A stretch of DNA of 64,000 nucleotides from Floccularia luteovirens (Eukaryota > Basidiomycota > Agaricomycetes > Agaricales > Squamanitaceae). Every line of letters begins with the position of its first letter. The stretch's first letter is position 1. Under the pieces are notes generated by a model that saw nothing but the letters and a program-made list of their open reading frames with translations, was not told the origin of the DNA and made no database searches. This document shows, piece by piece, positions 47,441-59,460 of the stretch. A program made the translations under genes and the position numbers. The stretch covers positions 806,001 through 870,000 of the forward strand of contig VSJF01000012.1 in assembly GCA_009739215.1 (NCBI GenBank), written 5' to 3'.

Positions 47441-48216
47441 ATGTCATCCTCTCCAATTCCAGACCCAAAGGAACAAGAGGACCAGGAAACTCAGATAGAG
47501 ACCCAAGAGACTCAAGATGTCGGATCCGTAGCCGAAGGATCTGGGGTACCAGGGGTTGATGATAAAGTTCAGCCGAAGAAACAACGTGCAAAACGCGAAC
47601 CTACTACTCTGATTCGTGAGCCAGGAAAGTCGAATCTCCCGTTCTCCAGAGTTCAGAAGATCATAAGAGCTGACAAAGTGTGTACCTCATTGTTTCTTTT
47701 GTTTAACTCACTAAGTACGTTAGTAGGAGATTCCGATCATAGCGAAAGAAGCGACGTTCTTGATATCTTTGGCAACAGAGGAATTTATCAAAAGATTATG
47801 TGAGGCTGGTCAACAACAAGCCGATCGCGAGAAGAGGGCGACGGTACAACATAAAGACATAGGTGTGCCATGCGATGCGTCAAGGTTCCCTGTGTATTAT
47901 TAAACTAACATTCCTTTTGCAAAGCCACGGTAGTAAGGAGGGCGGATGAATTCATGTTTCTTGAAGGTATATCTATTATGGTTTAGATTGAACGACATTT
48001 AGCCTGAATGCTTTGAGAGACATAATCCCGTGGACTACATCAGAACCAGCTCCCAAGCGCCCAAAACCAGGTACTAAAGCCGAGGGTGGATTAGAGAGGG
48101 GCCCAACACTGTTGGATCAGTTTGTAAATACAGGGAAAGAAGATGAGATGGAGAGTCAGGAAGTAATACTGAATGAAGATGGGACAATGACAATGTATAC
48201 AGGAGGAGATGTGTGA
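47441..48216 (+). CDS. Histone-fold protein, DNA polymerase epsilon subunit Dpb3 / CHRAC type
   Basis: Small NF-YC/CBF-type histone-fold subunit that pairs with a Dpb4/CHRAC17-like partner in DNA polymerase epsilon or in a chromatin remodeller. The N-terminus is Glu/Gln-rich with KPKKQRAKR-like basic sequence. The fold begins SNLPFSRVQKIIRADK, then over an intron EIPIIAKEATFLISLATEEF and IKRLCEAGQQQADREKRATV, and ends QHKDI | ATVVRRADEFMFLE. The C-terminal tail has LRDIIPWTTSEPAPKRPKPG, then GPTLLDQFV and an acidic end (NEDGTMTMYTGGDV). Four introns. Which complex it belongs to cannot be settled here. Confidence 0.88.
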
Positions 48217-48332
48217 GGCTAGTTATTTGATTGCCGAAGATTTGTGAGATTATGCAAATCTTCCTCAATTATCAAATCTTGTGCACACTCCTTCGTTGAC
48301 GTTACTATTCTCGCTTTTCCCTTTCGTATACA

Positions 48333-51300
48333 ATGAAGGTTGTCGCTACTTTTCATCAACCCTGTTCAGTCATCAGTTCCATCAAGTGTCAATTAGCATC
48401 CAGAGACGTCGAATACCTTGTAGTAGCAAAACTCAACAGGCTAGATGTATACTCTATACAGCCACAAGGCTTGCACCATCAGTGCTCTGCCGAGATTTGG
48501 GGGATTGTTCACTCCATTAAAGCAATACCAATTCCAGTACGCAGATCGTGTCCATAACACTTTCTAACTTATTACTCATGAATCTTGACAGGGCACCTCA
48601 CGCTCAACTCTTGTCGTATTGCTAGCACATCCTGATCCGGAAATAGTGTTTTTCTCATACACAGAATCGGAAGGCGGCACTGCGCAATTGAGCGTCAAGA
48701 AACAATTATCATTGTATGAGCGGACCCCTCGTCAAGCAGAGTATTTCAGCGGAATCCTGGTACACCCATCAGGAACTGTAGCAGTGGCACAGTGTTACAT
48801 AGGCAAGCTCAAAATTATTACTCTGAAGTCTGGGAACTACGTCCAAGACTTTGACGTATCGTACGCAAATTTCCATCCCTGCTAAATTTCTGTCCTCATC
48901 ATTATAATAGGTTGCCCGAACTGAACACCTTCTCGCTGGCATTTCTTCCCTTACCTGATGATGTCCTGTCTCTGGCTATTCTACATCTTGATCACCAGGA
49001 ACGCATACAACTCCTTGCCCGGGATATAAGCATAGGAGACCTAGAGCTATCACCATCACGTTCACTGCATCTACATCCCACTGTTGTCTCCGATAAGAAT
49101 TTCCCATTTCCTACCGACGACGTACCTGCCCTCATTCCCATTCCTCCACAAAAGCTTGAAACAGACATGGATACGAGTGATGATGACTTTCTTGGTGGTG
49201 TATTAATTGTGGGAGGCAAGAAAATATTATTGTACGAATTGTCATCAGTCTCAGGACAAGCAAAGCAGAAAGGGAAACGAACCCGGCTTGAATCAAGACT
49301 GTCAAGTGCAGATAAGATTGAAGCCACGAAAGCGAAGGAAAAGGAAGAAGAAAGAGAAGGTAGACGACGAAAACCCAAAGCGAGTGTTGATTGGCCTTGG
49401 AGTGAGGTGACTGCGTGAGTACATGCGCTTTATTGCTGTTTGAGAAATATATCCTTTATTAATTATTTTTAGATGGTGTGCAGTTGAATCGCCATCAAGC
49501 AGGTTCTTCATAAGCGACTCTTATGGAAGGTTGTCGATGTTGTCTGTTGGAAACTTCAAAGACTATGGGCTTGCATTGCTTCCCTTGGGTGAAGTAAGTC
49601 TCCTACTATCATGCCTCGACTTGCTAAACATGCCCATATCAACAGACGTCTCCGCCAACTACATTGACATACCTGGCAAACCAGATTCTGTATGTCGGGT
49701 CTCACCAGGGCGATTCCCAAATTATACAGATATCACCCAACCCTACATCCTCAACTGACACACCAACACTTCCCATCCCTCGTGATGTCAAGACTGTTTC
49801 TGACAAAAGCTTCGGGACGACTGATAGCAGTAAAGGAAAGGAGAAGGCAGCTGACGAAGATATTGAAATGAGTGAAGAAGTGGAAACATCCGTTAAAGGA
49901 TGCGTGATTGAAACAATGGGGTCTTATATCAATGTTTTGGATACACACAAGAACATTGCTCCCATTGCCGATGCAATTTTGGTGGATACAGACGGCAGTG
50001 GACAGGTTTGCATTTATATGGTATTCATGTATCCTCACATTGCTAAAACACCAAGTGCAGAAACAAATAGTGGCGTGCTCAGGTGGACGTAATACCGGGT
50101 CTATCAGTGTGGTGAGAAGCGGGGCCGATTTCCAGGAACTTGCGGTTCTGTCAGGTTTGACTGATATTGTCGGGATATGGCCTGTGCGAACTTCGTTCGA
50201 GGACAAGTAAGTACGTTCCATCGGCTGCCTTTGAAAATCTAACTCGGGAAAAGAAATGATAGTGGCATCCTTGTATCAACGCTAGAAAGGACGCATATAT
50301 TCCAAATCAGCGGTACAGGCAGAAGTACATATCTAACCCTTGTCGACGAATCTCTCGCAGGAGGTTTAATCACAAACGGGCCCACACTGGCCTTTGCTAA
50401 TGTGGCACAGCGTACCATTAGTGCAACAAAAAAGGCGACTTATGGCAATTCCTCTCTTGTTGTTCAAGTAACTTCAACAGGTGTATATCTCCTCGAGTAT
50501 GACATAGCATTCAATGGATTCTTGCAAAAAGCAAACTGGCTTGCCTCATCATCTCTTCCACCAGGAAGTGCTCCATCTGAAATCACCACGGCCAACATCA
50601 ATCCCAGTCAGGTCACTGTTTCGTTAAATGGTGGAAGGCTTTATGTGCTATCTATCACAGAAAAAACAGAATTACGTGTTTCCCTGTAAGCTAGTTTTAT
50701 TTGGTGAAATATTCCCTTCACTGCACTTACTCAAACCTCTGTAGAAGTAATACCTCAACTGCTAGACTATCTGAAATTTCTGCGATCTCCTGCACACCAT
50801 TAAACGAAAAAAAATCTTTTACACAGCATATTCCGGTGGCATACTGGGACACGAACACTGTCGAGATTTTCGGGTTCAGCGATAATGGTATCAAATCCCT
50901 TTGCAAGAGCTCCCCACATCCTACACTCATTCGTTCCATTCTATTGTACAATTTTGGTTTTGATCATAGCTCCAAGGAGGAAGATTACCACCCTTACTTG
51001 CTACTGGGAACTGCAGATGGATCTGTCATTTCATACACTTGGAGAGACAACAAGTTGTCGGATAAGAAAGTTGTCTCGTTAGGCTATGCGCCCGTCAGCC
51101 TTACAGCCTCTAATATAGATGGCAAAAGAATTGTGTTTGCAGCTGGAAATAGGGCTACTATTTTATCATGGGAGAAAACCCGATTGCATCATTCACCGAT
51201 AACGCTTAAAGTGTGTCATAATTCTCTTCGTGTTGGACAGAATTCAGGTTTAATCTAAAAATCAGGAAGTCCGGGCTGCTTGTAGTATCAGTTCGCCAAT

Positions 51301-52965
51301 GTTTCCGTCATCCCTTGTTCTAGCTACACCTATGGGATTGTTTATCGGACGTGTCAGGGATCTGGATAAAATGCACATTCGAAGCGTGAGTCATGAAAAT
51401 GCCTATATATTTGTTCTATTATGCTAACACACTACATCCTTTAGATTCCACTTGGCTTGGACAATCCAAGACGAATAGTTTATGAGCCCAGTTATAAAGC
51501 ATTTGGTGTAGCTTGCACACGTACTGAGCCTGGTAGAATTGGGGATACACATGCACCGAAGAGTTCGTTCAAGTTACTCGATGACACAAACTTTTCTTGT
51601 ATGTCGAGTTATGCGTTATTACTTTGTGAAGTTTGCTAAAATTACCTGCTTTTAAGTGCTGAGTCAGTATAATCCACGAACGGATGAAGAAATTACTGCT
51701 GTTGTCCCCTTCAGATCAACATTTGATGGCACAACCAATTCATACTTTTGTCTTGGGTCCTATATATATCGCGCAGAAGAAAAGGAGCCTGTTTCTGGGA
51801 GACTTGTCGTGCTTAATGCGTTTATTCCAGATGTCAGAACTGCAAAGCCTAACTTGGAACTGTCTCATGTCGCTTCCGCAGATGTTGAAGGATGTGTTTA
51901 TGTGTTGGCAGTCAAGGGTGACATGATTGCCGCAGCTGTCAACTCATCGGTAAGCTGTTCTCATAACGTACCTTCCAGAAACCACTCATATTTTATTTCT
52001 CAAGGTCATGATATTCTCTTTGACGCGGGACGGCACACCAGATGTCCCCTCCCCATCTTTTTCACTAAGCTTAGTGTGCGAGTGGAATCACAATTACCTT
52101 GTTACAAGTTTGGTCTCGATTGGTGATCACCTTGTTGCGGGTGACCAAATCAACTCGGTCTCCCTTTTGAAAATAGCAAATTCGAAAATACACTCTGTCG
52201 CTCGAGATTATGGCCCACTATGGCCCATTTCTCTTGGTGCTTCTGATGAAAAGCATATCATCGGCGCTAACGTGAGATTTTTTCGCATTGTTGTGCTACT
52301 TGCAGAAGATGGTGCTGACACTTTTGCCACTCAGGATTCATTGAATTTGTTCACTTTCTCTTTAGCTAAAAACATGGGGAGATCTGTTCTTGAACGTGAT
52401 GGTAGTTACTACATCGCTGATCTAGTAACGAAGTTCATACCAGGTATATAATTTAGTCGCATATATGCTTGTATGCGTGGTGATATTGACTTTTGTATGT
52501 TGCAGGATCATTATCTACATCGGAGATATCTGTTGATCCTCCACTGCTTCCAGAGCACGTATTCGTCACGACCTCTGGGCGAATCAGCGTGGTCGTCAAT
52601 GTGGAGAATGAAGAAGTGGGTTTGCAGCTAACAAAACTGCAAAGAAATCTTGCCAGCAATGCTCAAGGGATTGGAGGTATCAGTCATACTAGGTTAGCTT
52701 TCTTTTTTGTTCTTGGTCATATTTTCAAAATTCTCATTTTGCGTCTCACAGATATCGGGCGCCAAAAACTTCTCGAGGAAGAAGTGACGCTGACTCTTCC
52801 GCCTTTGGCTTTTTAGATGGTGATTTCCTGGAGCAATTCCTGGGCCTTCTCGGCAAGCCAGGACAGCTAGAAAAAGTGATGGAAGGCCAAACTGAACCTG
52901 AGCGATTAACCTTATCAACGGAAGAAATCCAAAAGCTACTAGAAAATCTACAAGGATTGCATTAA
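48333..52965 (+). CDS. DDB1: DDB1-like UV-damage/CUL4 adaptor, MMS1_N and CPSF_A domains
   Basis: Triple beta-propeller adaptor of CUL4 ubiquitin ligases, acting in UV repair and protein turnover. Start MKVVATFHQPCSVISSIKCQ. Key blocks: YLVVAKLNRLDVYSIQPQGL, LVVLLAHPDPEIVFFSYTES, LTYLANQILYVGSHQGDSQI (the GDSQ block typical of DDB1), NIAPIADAILVDTDGSGQ, VACSGGRNTGSISVVRSG and SGLTDIVGIWPVR. The CPSF_A part includes LATPMGLFIGRVRDLDKMHI, SRLVVLNAF-like sequence (GRLVVLNAFIPD) and GCVYVLAVKGDMIAAAV. The C-terminal helix block is GFLDGDFLEQFLGLLGKPGQ ... STEEIQKLLENLQGLH. An unusual acidic/basic insert (about 49160-49400) holds DTSDDDFLGG and a Lys/Glu-rich stretch. About 15 introns. Rse1 and CPSF160 share the fold, but the C-terminal block and the GDSQ motif favour DDB1. 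Confidence 0.88.
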
Positions 52966-53235
52966 TTATGAATTTCATTTCATTTTGCTCAAGATATGTT
53001 TTCTTTTTGTACAAAAATAGTATGTCCATCATTTTAAAAATTATCAATGCAAGGTATCATCATCGAAGGGCAGAAAAACAGCAAGCATGAGAAAACGTAT
53101 TTGGTTGAACAGATGAACAAAGCGATGATGATGGTATACGAACAAGATAAAATATATGGGGATGCAAGATGTACCATGTTTCAGGGTACGAATTATAATA
53201 TAAAAAGGGTGCAAAGCTTTCTTTGTGAAGTATAT

Positions 53236-56200
53236 TTACCACCATGATAATAGGTGCCATCGCGCTGATTGCCAGAAAGAAAGTGGAGGGAACAACCGTT
53301 GTTTGGCATGTGAGAGCTCTGGCTGGTCAGGGCCGTATGTAATAGGTGGGGCGAAGTAGAATCCAGAAGTCAAAACAAGGTAACTAACCGGGAACAAGTT
53401 AACATAGCGGAAAAACGCATATATGCCGCTATTTGCCTACCTGAGTATTAAGATGCTTCCGCGGTGGTAGTTACTCTTGGCCTCTATATAAGTGTACGTC
53501 ATCAAGAACATCGACAAGATGAGCACAATAACATCCCATCTCGGGAATATTAACCTGAAATAGAATAAGATTGATGATTCAAGATTCGGTTCACAGAATT
53601 TGCATATGGACTATTTGAGACTCACGTAAAAGTCCTCGCAACTTCTCCCATATTTTCTGGACTGTACCATGCAGAGAAAGCAACCATTGCTGGAATTTGG
53701 AGTAGACAAACTTGTAACGCATATGCAGATCCGATCTCCATGCTGTATTTGAATGGATTCAGTATCCAGTGATGAGCCTTGGTAAAAACAATATAATAGA
53801 CCTTAATGCAATATTGCCATTCAAAGCGAAAGAGATCGCATTCATAAATTCCGTGGTGTTCGGTACGAGAGCAAAGAGAGTAACACCAAGGAACTTCTCA
53901 TCTATTCCCGAGTCTTCAAGAATCACATCTACAACTTCAACAAGGATCTCTATGAAAGGCCGGGTCAGGATAAATGGTCCGTGTGACTGAAGCAAGGAGA
54001 AACCTACCAGCGATCAGAGCATATAGGGCTGTACATCCCAACAGAACGCTAGCACTAGTGAAACGGCTCCACGAGGGAGCGTCATGGCCACCATGTTCTC
54101 CTACATCCCCCTCCGTAACTGCTGACGCCCTGACTCTCCCAGGAGAATGAGGATGGACAGCATGTGTTTGTTGATGTCTGAGAGCACTGACAGTCGCTAC
54201 TGCTACTGCACGTGTAAAATCATCAGTACTCAATGGGTCTGGGAAGTGCAAGCCAGATGTTTGAACAGCATGGTCTACACTTTCAAGGACTGGTGTTATG
54301 TTTGGGACTTGGGACCCAGTCGCATAGGAGACACGACGTGGTACCGGAGGCGAGACTGCTCTTTCCCTTGAACGTGCCGGTACCGAACCAGTATATGCAT
54401 GGGTTTGGAGATGGTCGCGTGGTCCGGGTGTCTGATGGAGCGCAGAAGCATCAGCGCTATAGTTTACATTACTTGGCTTGCGATTCAGAGAGGTTGATCG
54501 TTGTACACTTCCACCATGACTTGAAGGTGCAAGTTTCTGGTAGAGCGACATGCGAGCATGAGTAGGCAATTCCATAGGGTGAAGGAGAGGTTGTGGATTT
54601 TGCCAAATTTGAGATGCATGCGTACGAAGCGAGAACCACAGGCCAATAAGATATGACTGAACATGGGCAATCAGAATAATATGCCAACCCATATATGATA
54701 TAGTAGGTGACTCACAAAAAGTAAGATACTCGCACAAAAGTACATCAAAGCTTTTCACCGTTGACTGATAGAAAGGGTCATGTACTGGGTCTGGATGCTG
54801 GTAATAGCAGTGATCACAGATCCAAGGATCTCGAGCAGGGGTAGTATCGTCCGGGAATGCAGGACATCCAGTACAGATGAGTTGGAACTATAACATGGGT
54901 AAGTCGACGACCGAATATTTCAAAAGCAGAATACTTACATTTCCATAGGTCTGGTAAAATAGAGTTGGAGCCAGTGCCCCGACGATGGCCATGATCAACA
55001 TCATACTAGTTACACCCGCGCTTTTCGCATTGAACTTTTGTTCTTTCCGTCGAAGGGCTCCGCTGCACATACTCATTCCTGGCATAAGAAGAACTCCAGC
55101 AAGAAGAGAGCCAACGATGGAACCTTCAACAAGATGTCCTTTTCCCTGGGTTAACGCGATCGCATATAATATGATTTCTATAATTGAACCGAAGGTCGCG
55201 TTGATGACAGCACCCATACCTATCGAAGATTGGGCGGAGATGGACGCAACGGCCATTCCAATGAAGTAAGACAGTGGAATAACACTAAGCAGACTCATTA
55301 TGAATATGAGGCCCTTGGAAGCAATAAATGCGAGGAAGGCTGGGACGTGCTTTCCTTCATGTTCCCGGTCCTCGACCATTGGAAGAAGGACGAAACCGTC
55401 GAAAATAACGAGGAATACAACAGGAATTAAGTTGACGAAAAGGATGTTAACACCTCCTATTGTGTACTTGTAGTACTGTAAGCCGACCGCTCTGTACGTA
55501 CACAGCAGGACAGTGGAGGAGGGTGAGCCATATGGAGCTACTTGTCCTTCAGAGAGTCTCGGGTGTTTGATTTTGAAGAGAGATGGCCTGAGCATGCCAT
55601 CTCCATCCTGGGTAGTGGTAGAATTCTCGGTACTTTGTGTGGTAGCTACGACAACCACCGGGGGGGCAGCACAGAATCTCAAGTTGGTGGGTTGTTCGAA
55701 TAAATATTTGATAAGTGCCCAATTGAGCTTGGCCATTGGGATTGTTACAACCAATGCCCAACATATCAAGCAAACCAGAAGCATTATGGGCGCAATGATA
55801 CAGATGAGAGCGAGCCAAAAACATATTTTCCCTAGCAAGTCGCTTGAGATGCTCTGTTTAAATATGCCTGTAGCACCTGAGGAAGACAAATTGTGGGCAG
55901 GTATTGAGGTTGCGCCGTACGACTTGACGGGAAAACGAGCTTGGCTTCTATCGTTTAGTAAAGGAGCGGTCTCTCGGGCCTGCTCCTCATCCCATGAGAC
56001 ATTCTGAGTATGACCTGCATTGAATGTACCGGGTGTGATTGTAGAGTGCTCTGAAAGTGGGAGGCCCCTATGACGTTCCCCATCTATATTGACAGTGCCA
56101 CTAGGAGGTGAGCCTGCACGAACAGTGTTGTTCCCATCTGAACCTCCACTCATACGACGTTCGAGAGAACCGTCCCCGAGATCAGGAGAGTCGAATAAAT

Positions 56201-57023
56201 CCCCTTCAACATACTTGCCGAACGGCCATGCCAAGTACCATCCTAGACCAAACACGAGTGAAGAGTAACGTCTACCCCCGTAAGGAATGACGTAGAGAAT
56301 GACTGAGATTGTAAAACAGATGATAGCAAGCCACCAGCCAAAAGCAAGGACCCAGAAGATATTTCCGGGAAGGAGATGGCGCTCGGCTTGTGCAGAAGGA
56401 ACGGAATGTAGAGCTTCATCAGCATGACGAGTGACTGAACGTGATTTTTTGTAGAGGGCGGGTTTCCATATAGGCAGACCGAAGGGGTGCTGAACGTTTA
56501 TGAGAGATTGTCTGTCTTTCAGAGTGATGGGATCTTCTCCGTCGCTTTCTTCTTCGTTCTCATCCTCTTGATTCTCTTCACCGGGTTCGTCTGTTGCGGT
56601 AGCCTTTCCACGACGCAGACTGCGTCTTGCTGAGGTCAACCCATCACCATCGACATTTATTTCATCCCCATCTTCTTCTTCATCCTCTTCTTCTTCTTCA
56701 TCCTCCTCCTCCTCACTCAAGACTTCATCTTCGCGGTGTCCACGGCCCGTGGCTTGGGAACTACTAATACTTGTGCTTCGGAGACCACGTCTTGAATGTG
56801 CAGATGAGTTTCGAATTAGTATAGGTGGTGGTCCACTTCTTGTATTTGGTGAGGATGGTGCAGGGAAGTACGAGGTGCCTTGGTTATGGTGTTGGGGAGT
56901 ATCGGTAGCAGACCACTGAGAACCATGACTGACTGTTCTGTGCAGGTGACTGAAAGGGGTTGGGGTGGAGGACAAAACAAAGGAATCGTTGTCTTCACTA
57001 ATAGGTGATGGAACGTTGGCCAT
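53236..57023 (-). CDS. CaCA-family cation/H+ exchanger (Vnx1-like, vacuolar)
   Basis: Multi-pass cation/proton antiporter, probably vacuolar, like yeast Vnx1. The long N-terminal region is serine-rich and then strongly acidic (a Glu/Asp run at about 56690-56720). Helices follow: NIFWVLAFGWWLAIICFTIS, LGKICFWLALICIIAPIMLL and YKYTIGGVNILFVNLIPVVF. The first exchanger repeat gives AVINATFGSIIEIILYAIAL and GSIVGSLLAGVLLMPGMSM. A hydrophilic loop starts after an intron with FQLICTGCP and ICDHC (two CxxC pairs) and continues Ser/His-rich. The second repeat has GIDEKFLGVTLFALVPNTTE and MNAISFALNGNIALSMEIG. The C-terminus, over introns, reads YLVLTSGFYFAPPITYG and ends ARWHLLSWW. The stop is convergent with DDB1, 270 bases away. 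The ion is inferred from relatives only. Confidence 0.87.
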
Positions 57024-57200
57024 GGCCAGGTGGGGTGAAGGATGAAGCCGTTGTGTTGGAGGTCAACGAGTGTGACGATGACAGATGAACCAAAGTCGCG
57101 ACTTTTGGAAAGAATTTGGTGATATAAGCGAGAACTACGGCAAATACCGGTGCATACAATAAATCTAATCTATCCCATTACCATAACCCTGCATATCCCT

Positions 57201-59264
57201 TCACTTCTTCATCAGTTTCTCGTGCAACTGCACTCCCTTCAACTTTGCCCGCAGATATTCCAGTCGAGCCTCATACCGAAGTTGCACCTCCTCACGTCGT
57301 CTCCGGATATCCTCAATCTCATGGTCAGGCTCTTCCTCCACCTCCACGGGTTCAGAAACCGACATCGTTTCGTTCTCCGGAATTGTCGTGTGCACCCCAC
57401 GAGTACTTCTTGAAAGGCTCAGATTTGAGCCGTTGGCAACAACCCCCTGATTAGCATAGACCGAGGGTATTGCTGGTACTGGAGGTGCTAATACTGCCTT
57501 TGCAGCGGCCCTTCTCTCTTGTGACGCAAAGCTTGATGACGAGTTCTTACGATGCAGAGAACTCGGTCTTGACGCCGAACCAAGAGCTAGCGAAGCGTTT
57601 AGACTAGTTTTCTGGCGAATAACTTTCCGAGCAGAATACATTGATCGTGCCATAGAAGGTGAAGTACCAGTAGATGTAGCAGAATGAACAGAGTTAGAAT
57701 CATTATCGGCATGGAAACGTCTTCTCCAATCTGATGTTGGTGTCCAGGTTGGCTCATTCTTATTCGCATCTGCTGTTTTCAATGTTGGTCTTCCTTGATG
57801 TCGTTGCAAACGTGCTTGTGTAGTCATCTCCAAACCATTGAATGCATCCATTAACCTCTTAACTTCTGCCTCAACAGACATAATTTCTGCTTGAATATCT
57901 TTCGTAGTCTTGAGATCGTCATCTTCGAACACGTTGATCATATGAGCATATTTATTATCTTGACCCTTGACACGCGAAGGGAATGATGAGGGAGGTGTGG
58001 CAAGTCTCCTAATGCTACCTGCAGCAGAGCGTGAACCGGAGGGAGAAAAATGTGAATGGTTGTCCGAATAGCTGCTTCCCGAACCAACCCCGACCTTTCT
58101 TGATGATAATGACATTGAATCTGTCTGAGGAACCGATGCAGTGGTACGAATAGAAGAATTGCTTGATTTCTTAGATAAATCCCGGGGGAGTCTGAACGTC
58201 TTGGAATTTGAAGAGACTGCTGACCATATACTGGACGTGTCACTTGTTTCTTTAGATGCAGTAGTATTCCTCCTGCTGGAAGACTTGCGAAAGAGATCTG
58301 CTACGCCAGATTTGAGAGAATTCCTGGAAGTGATGGAAACAGGGCGGGGAAGCTGGACCTGGAAGTTTGACAATGGCCGAGAGACAGCTGGTAGATACTA
58401 ATTAGTTATGTACAGATAGCTTCCATATACTACTTACGTCGCCCATCAGGAGAAGAGGGTCCAGTCGGTTGGTTTGGTCTTGGTCGGATAACAGGAACAA
58501 CTGGTGTTTCAGTTGGTACCACTGCATTCCCAGAAAACCTCTCGAAAAGATCTTGTCGAAGAAGGCGGTATTCTTCATCACTGTAGTAACATGAACTCGT
58601 ATAGGTTCCTTCAGCAGAGAGAGCACGAAACTCACTTGAGTAACCCATCCGAATTCGCCACAGCTAGGTCGTTGAGTCGTTGTGCGAGAGTTACCCTGCA
58701 GACAAAATCATACTACTCAGATTCACGCATTGGTTGGTTTCGCGTTGTGACGTACGAGGCATTATCGATACCTGGGCGAGATACAATGCTTGATGATTTA
58801 ACATGACCTTTCGTTGAAGGTTCTCTCTCTCGTATTCGTTGTGTTTGTGACGGTGATGGTGGAGAATCCATTGTAAATTTCCTTCTGGAAGGAGTGGATG
58901 GCAGAGACTTGTCAATGTGTATACGTACGGTCCGAGGTGCAGGCGTAGTAGGCGGCGCGACCGTAACATGGTTAGTTGATGGTATCCTGTTCGATGCGTT
59001 CTGCGATGGCTGGGCTGGAAACGATGTTGAGTTATCTTCTCGTTCTTTGCCCTTCTGCTTGCCATACTGGTTACGAGGAGCATGGTAAAATCAAAATGAT
59101 TTCATAACGAGGTATATGTAAGTGTTCAATTGAATTTAATGAAATGAAATCAAACGCACAAAGCGAGACCGGATGACTTGAACGACAGATTTCTCGTTTA
59201 CGCCAACCATTGTTGTTACATAGTTTTCGTTGTCTTCTGCTCTTCGAGATGAAAAAAACCCCAT
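57201..59264 (-). CDS. Conserved-looking coiled-coil protein with possible N-myristoylation
   Basis: No known domain. Exon 1 (59264 to about 59160) reads MGFFSSRRAEDNENYVTTM and continues VGVNEKSVVQVIRSRF; over an intron it continues YGKQKGKEREDNSTSF. Gly2 and Ser6 with following arginines fit an N-myristoylation signal with a basic patch. Next is a disordered Pro/Ser/Thr region (APPTTPAPRTVRIHIDKSLP, SRRKFTMDSPPSPSQ). A compact block that looks conserved then follows: VTLAQRLNDLAVANSDGLL, SDDEYRLLRQDLFERFSGNA. The last exon (58373-57201) has KSGVADLFRKSSSRR, a helical stretch KDIQAEIMSVEAEVKRLMDA, and a C-terminal coiled coil (EDIRRRREEVQLRYEARLEY ... HEKLMKK). Six or so exons. Function unknown; membrane-associated or cortical scaffolding is a guess. 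Confidence 0.7.
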
Positions 59265-59460
59265 TGTTCATAACGTGAAGTTGCCACGCGGATTTGGTGA
59301 GCTCTAAGGGGTTGTGTGGGGAAGAAGAAGCTGTCAACGTTTCACCGTTTACACACGCAGTTGAGGGAATTCTCTACCAATTATTCCGACATCACGCGTT
59401 CAAAACCAACGAACGTTACACTTTATTACAATCAAATCAAACTATATTACTCTTAGTCCT

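Noticed and set aside
48333..52965. Rse1 or CPSF160 instead of DDB1
   Set aside because: The same fold, but the GDSQ block and the order of conserved segments fit DDB1 better.
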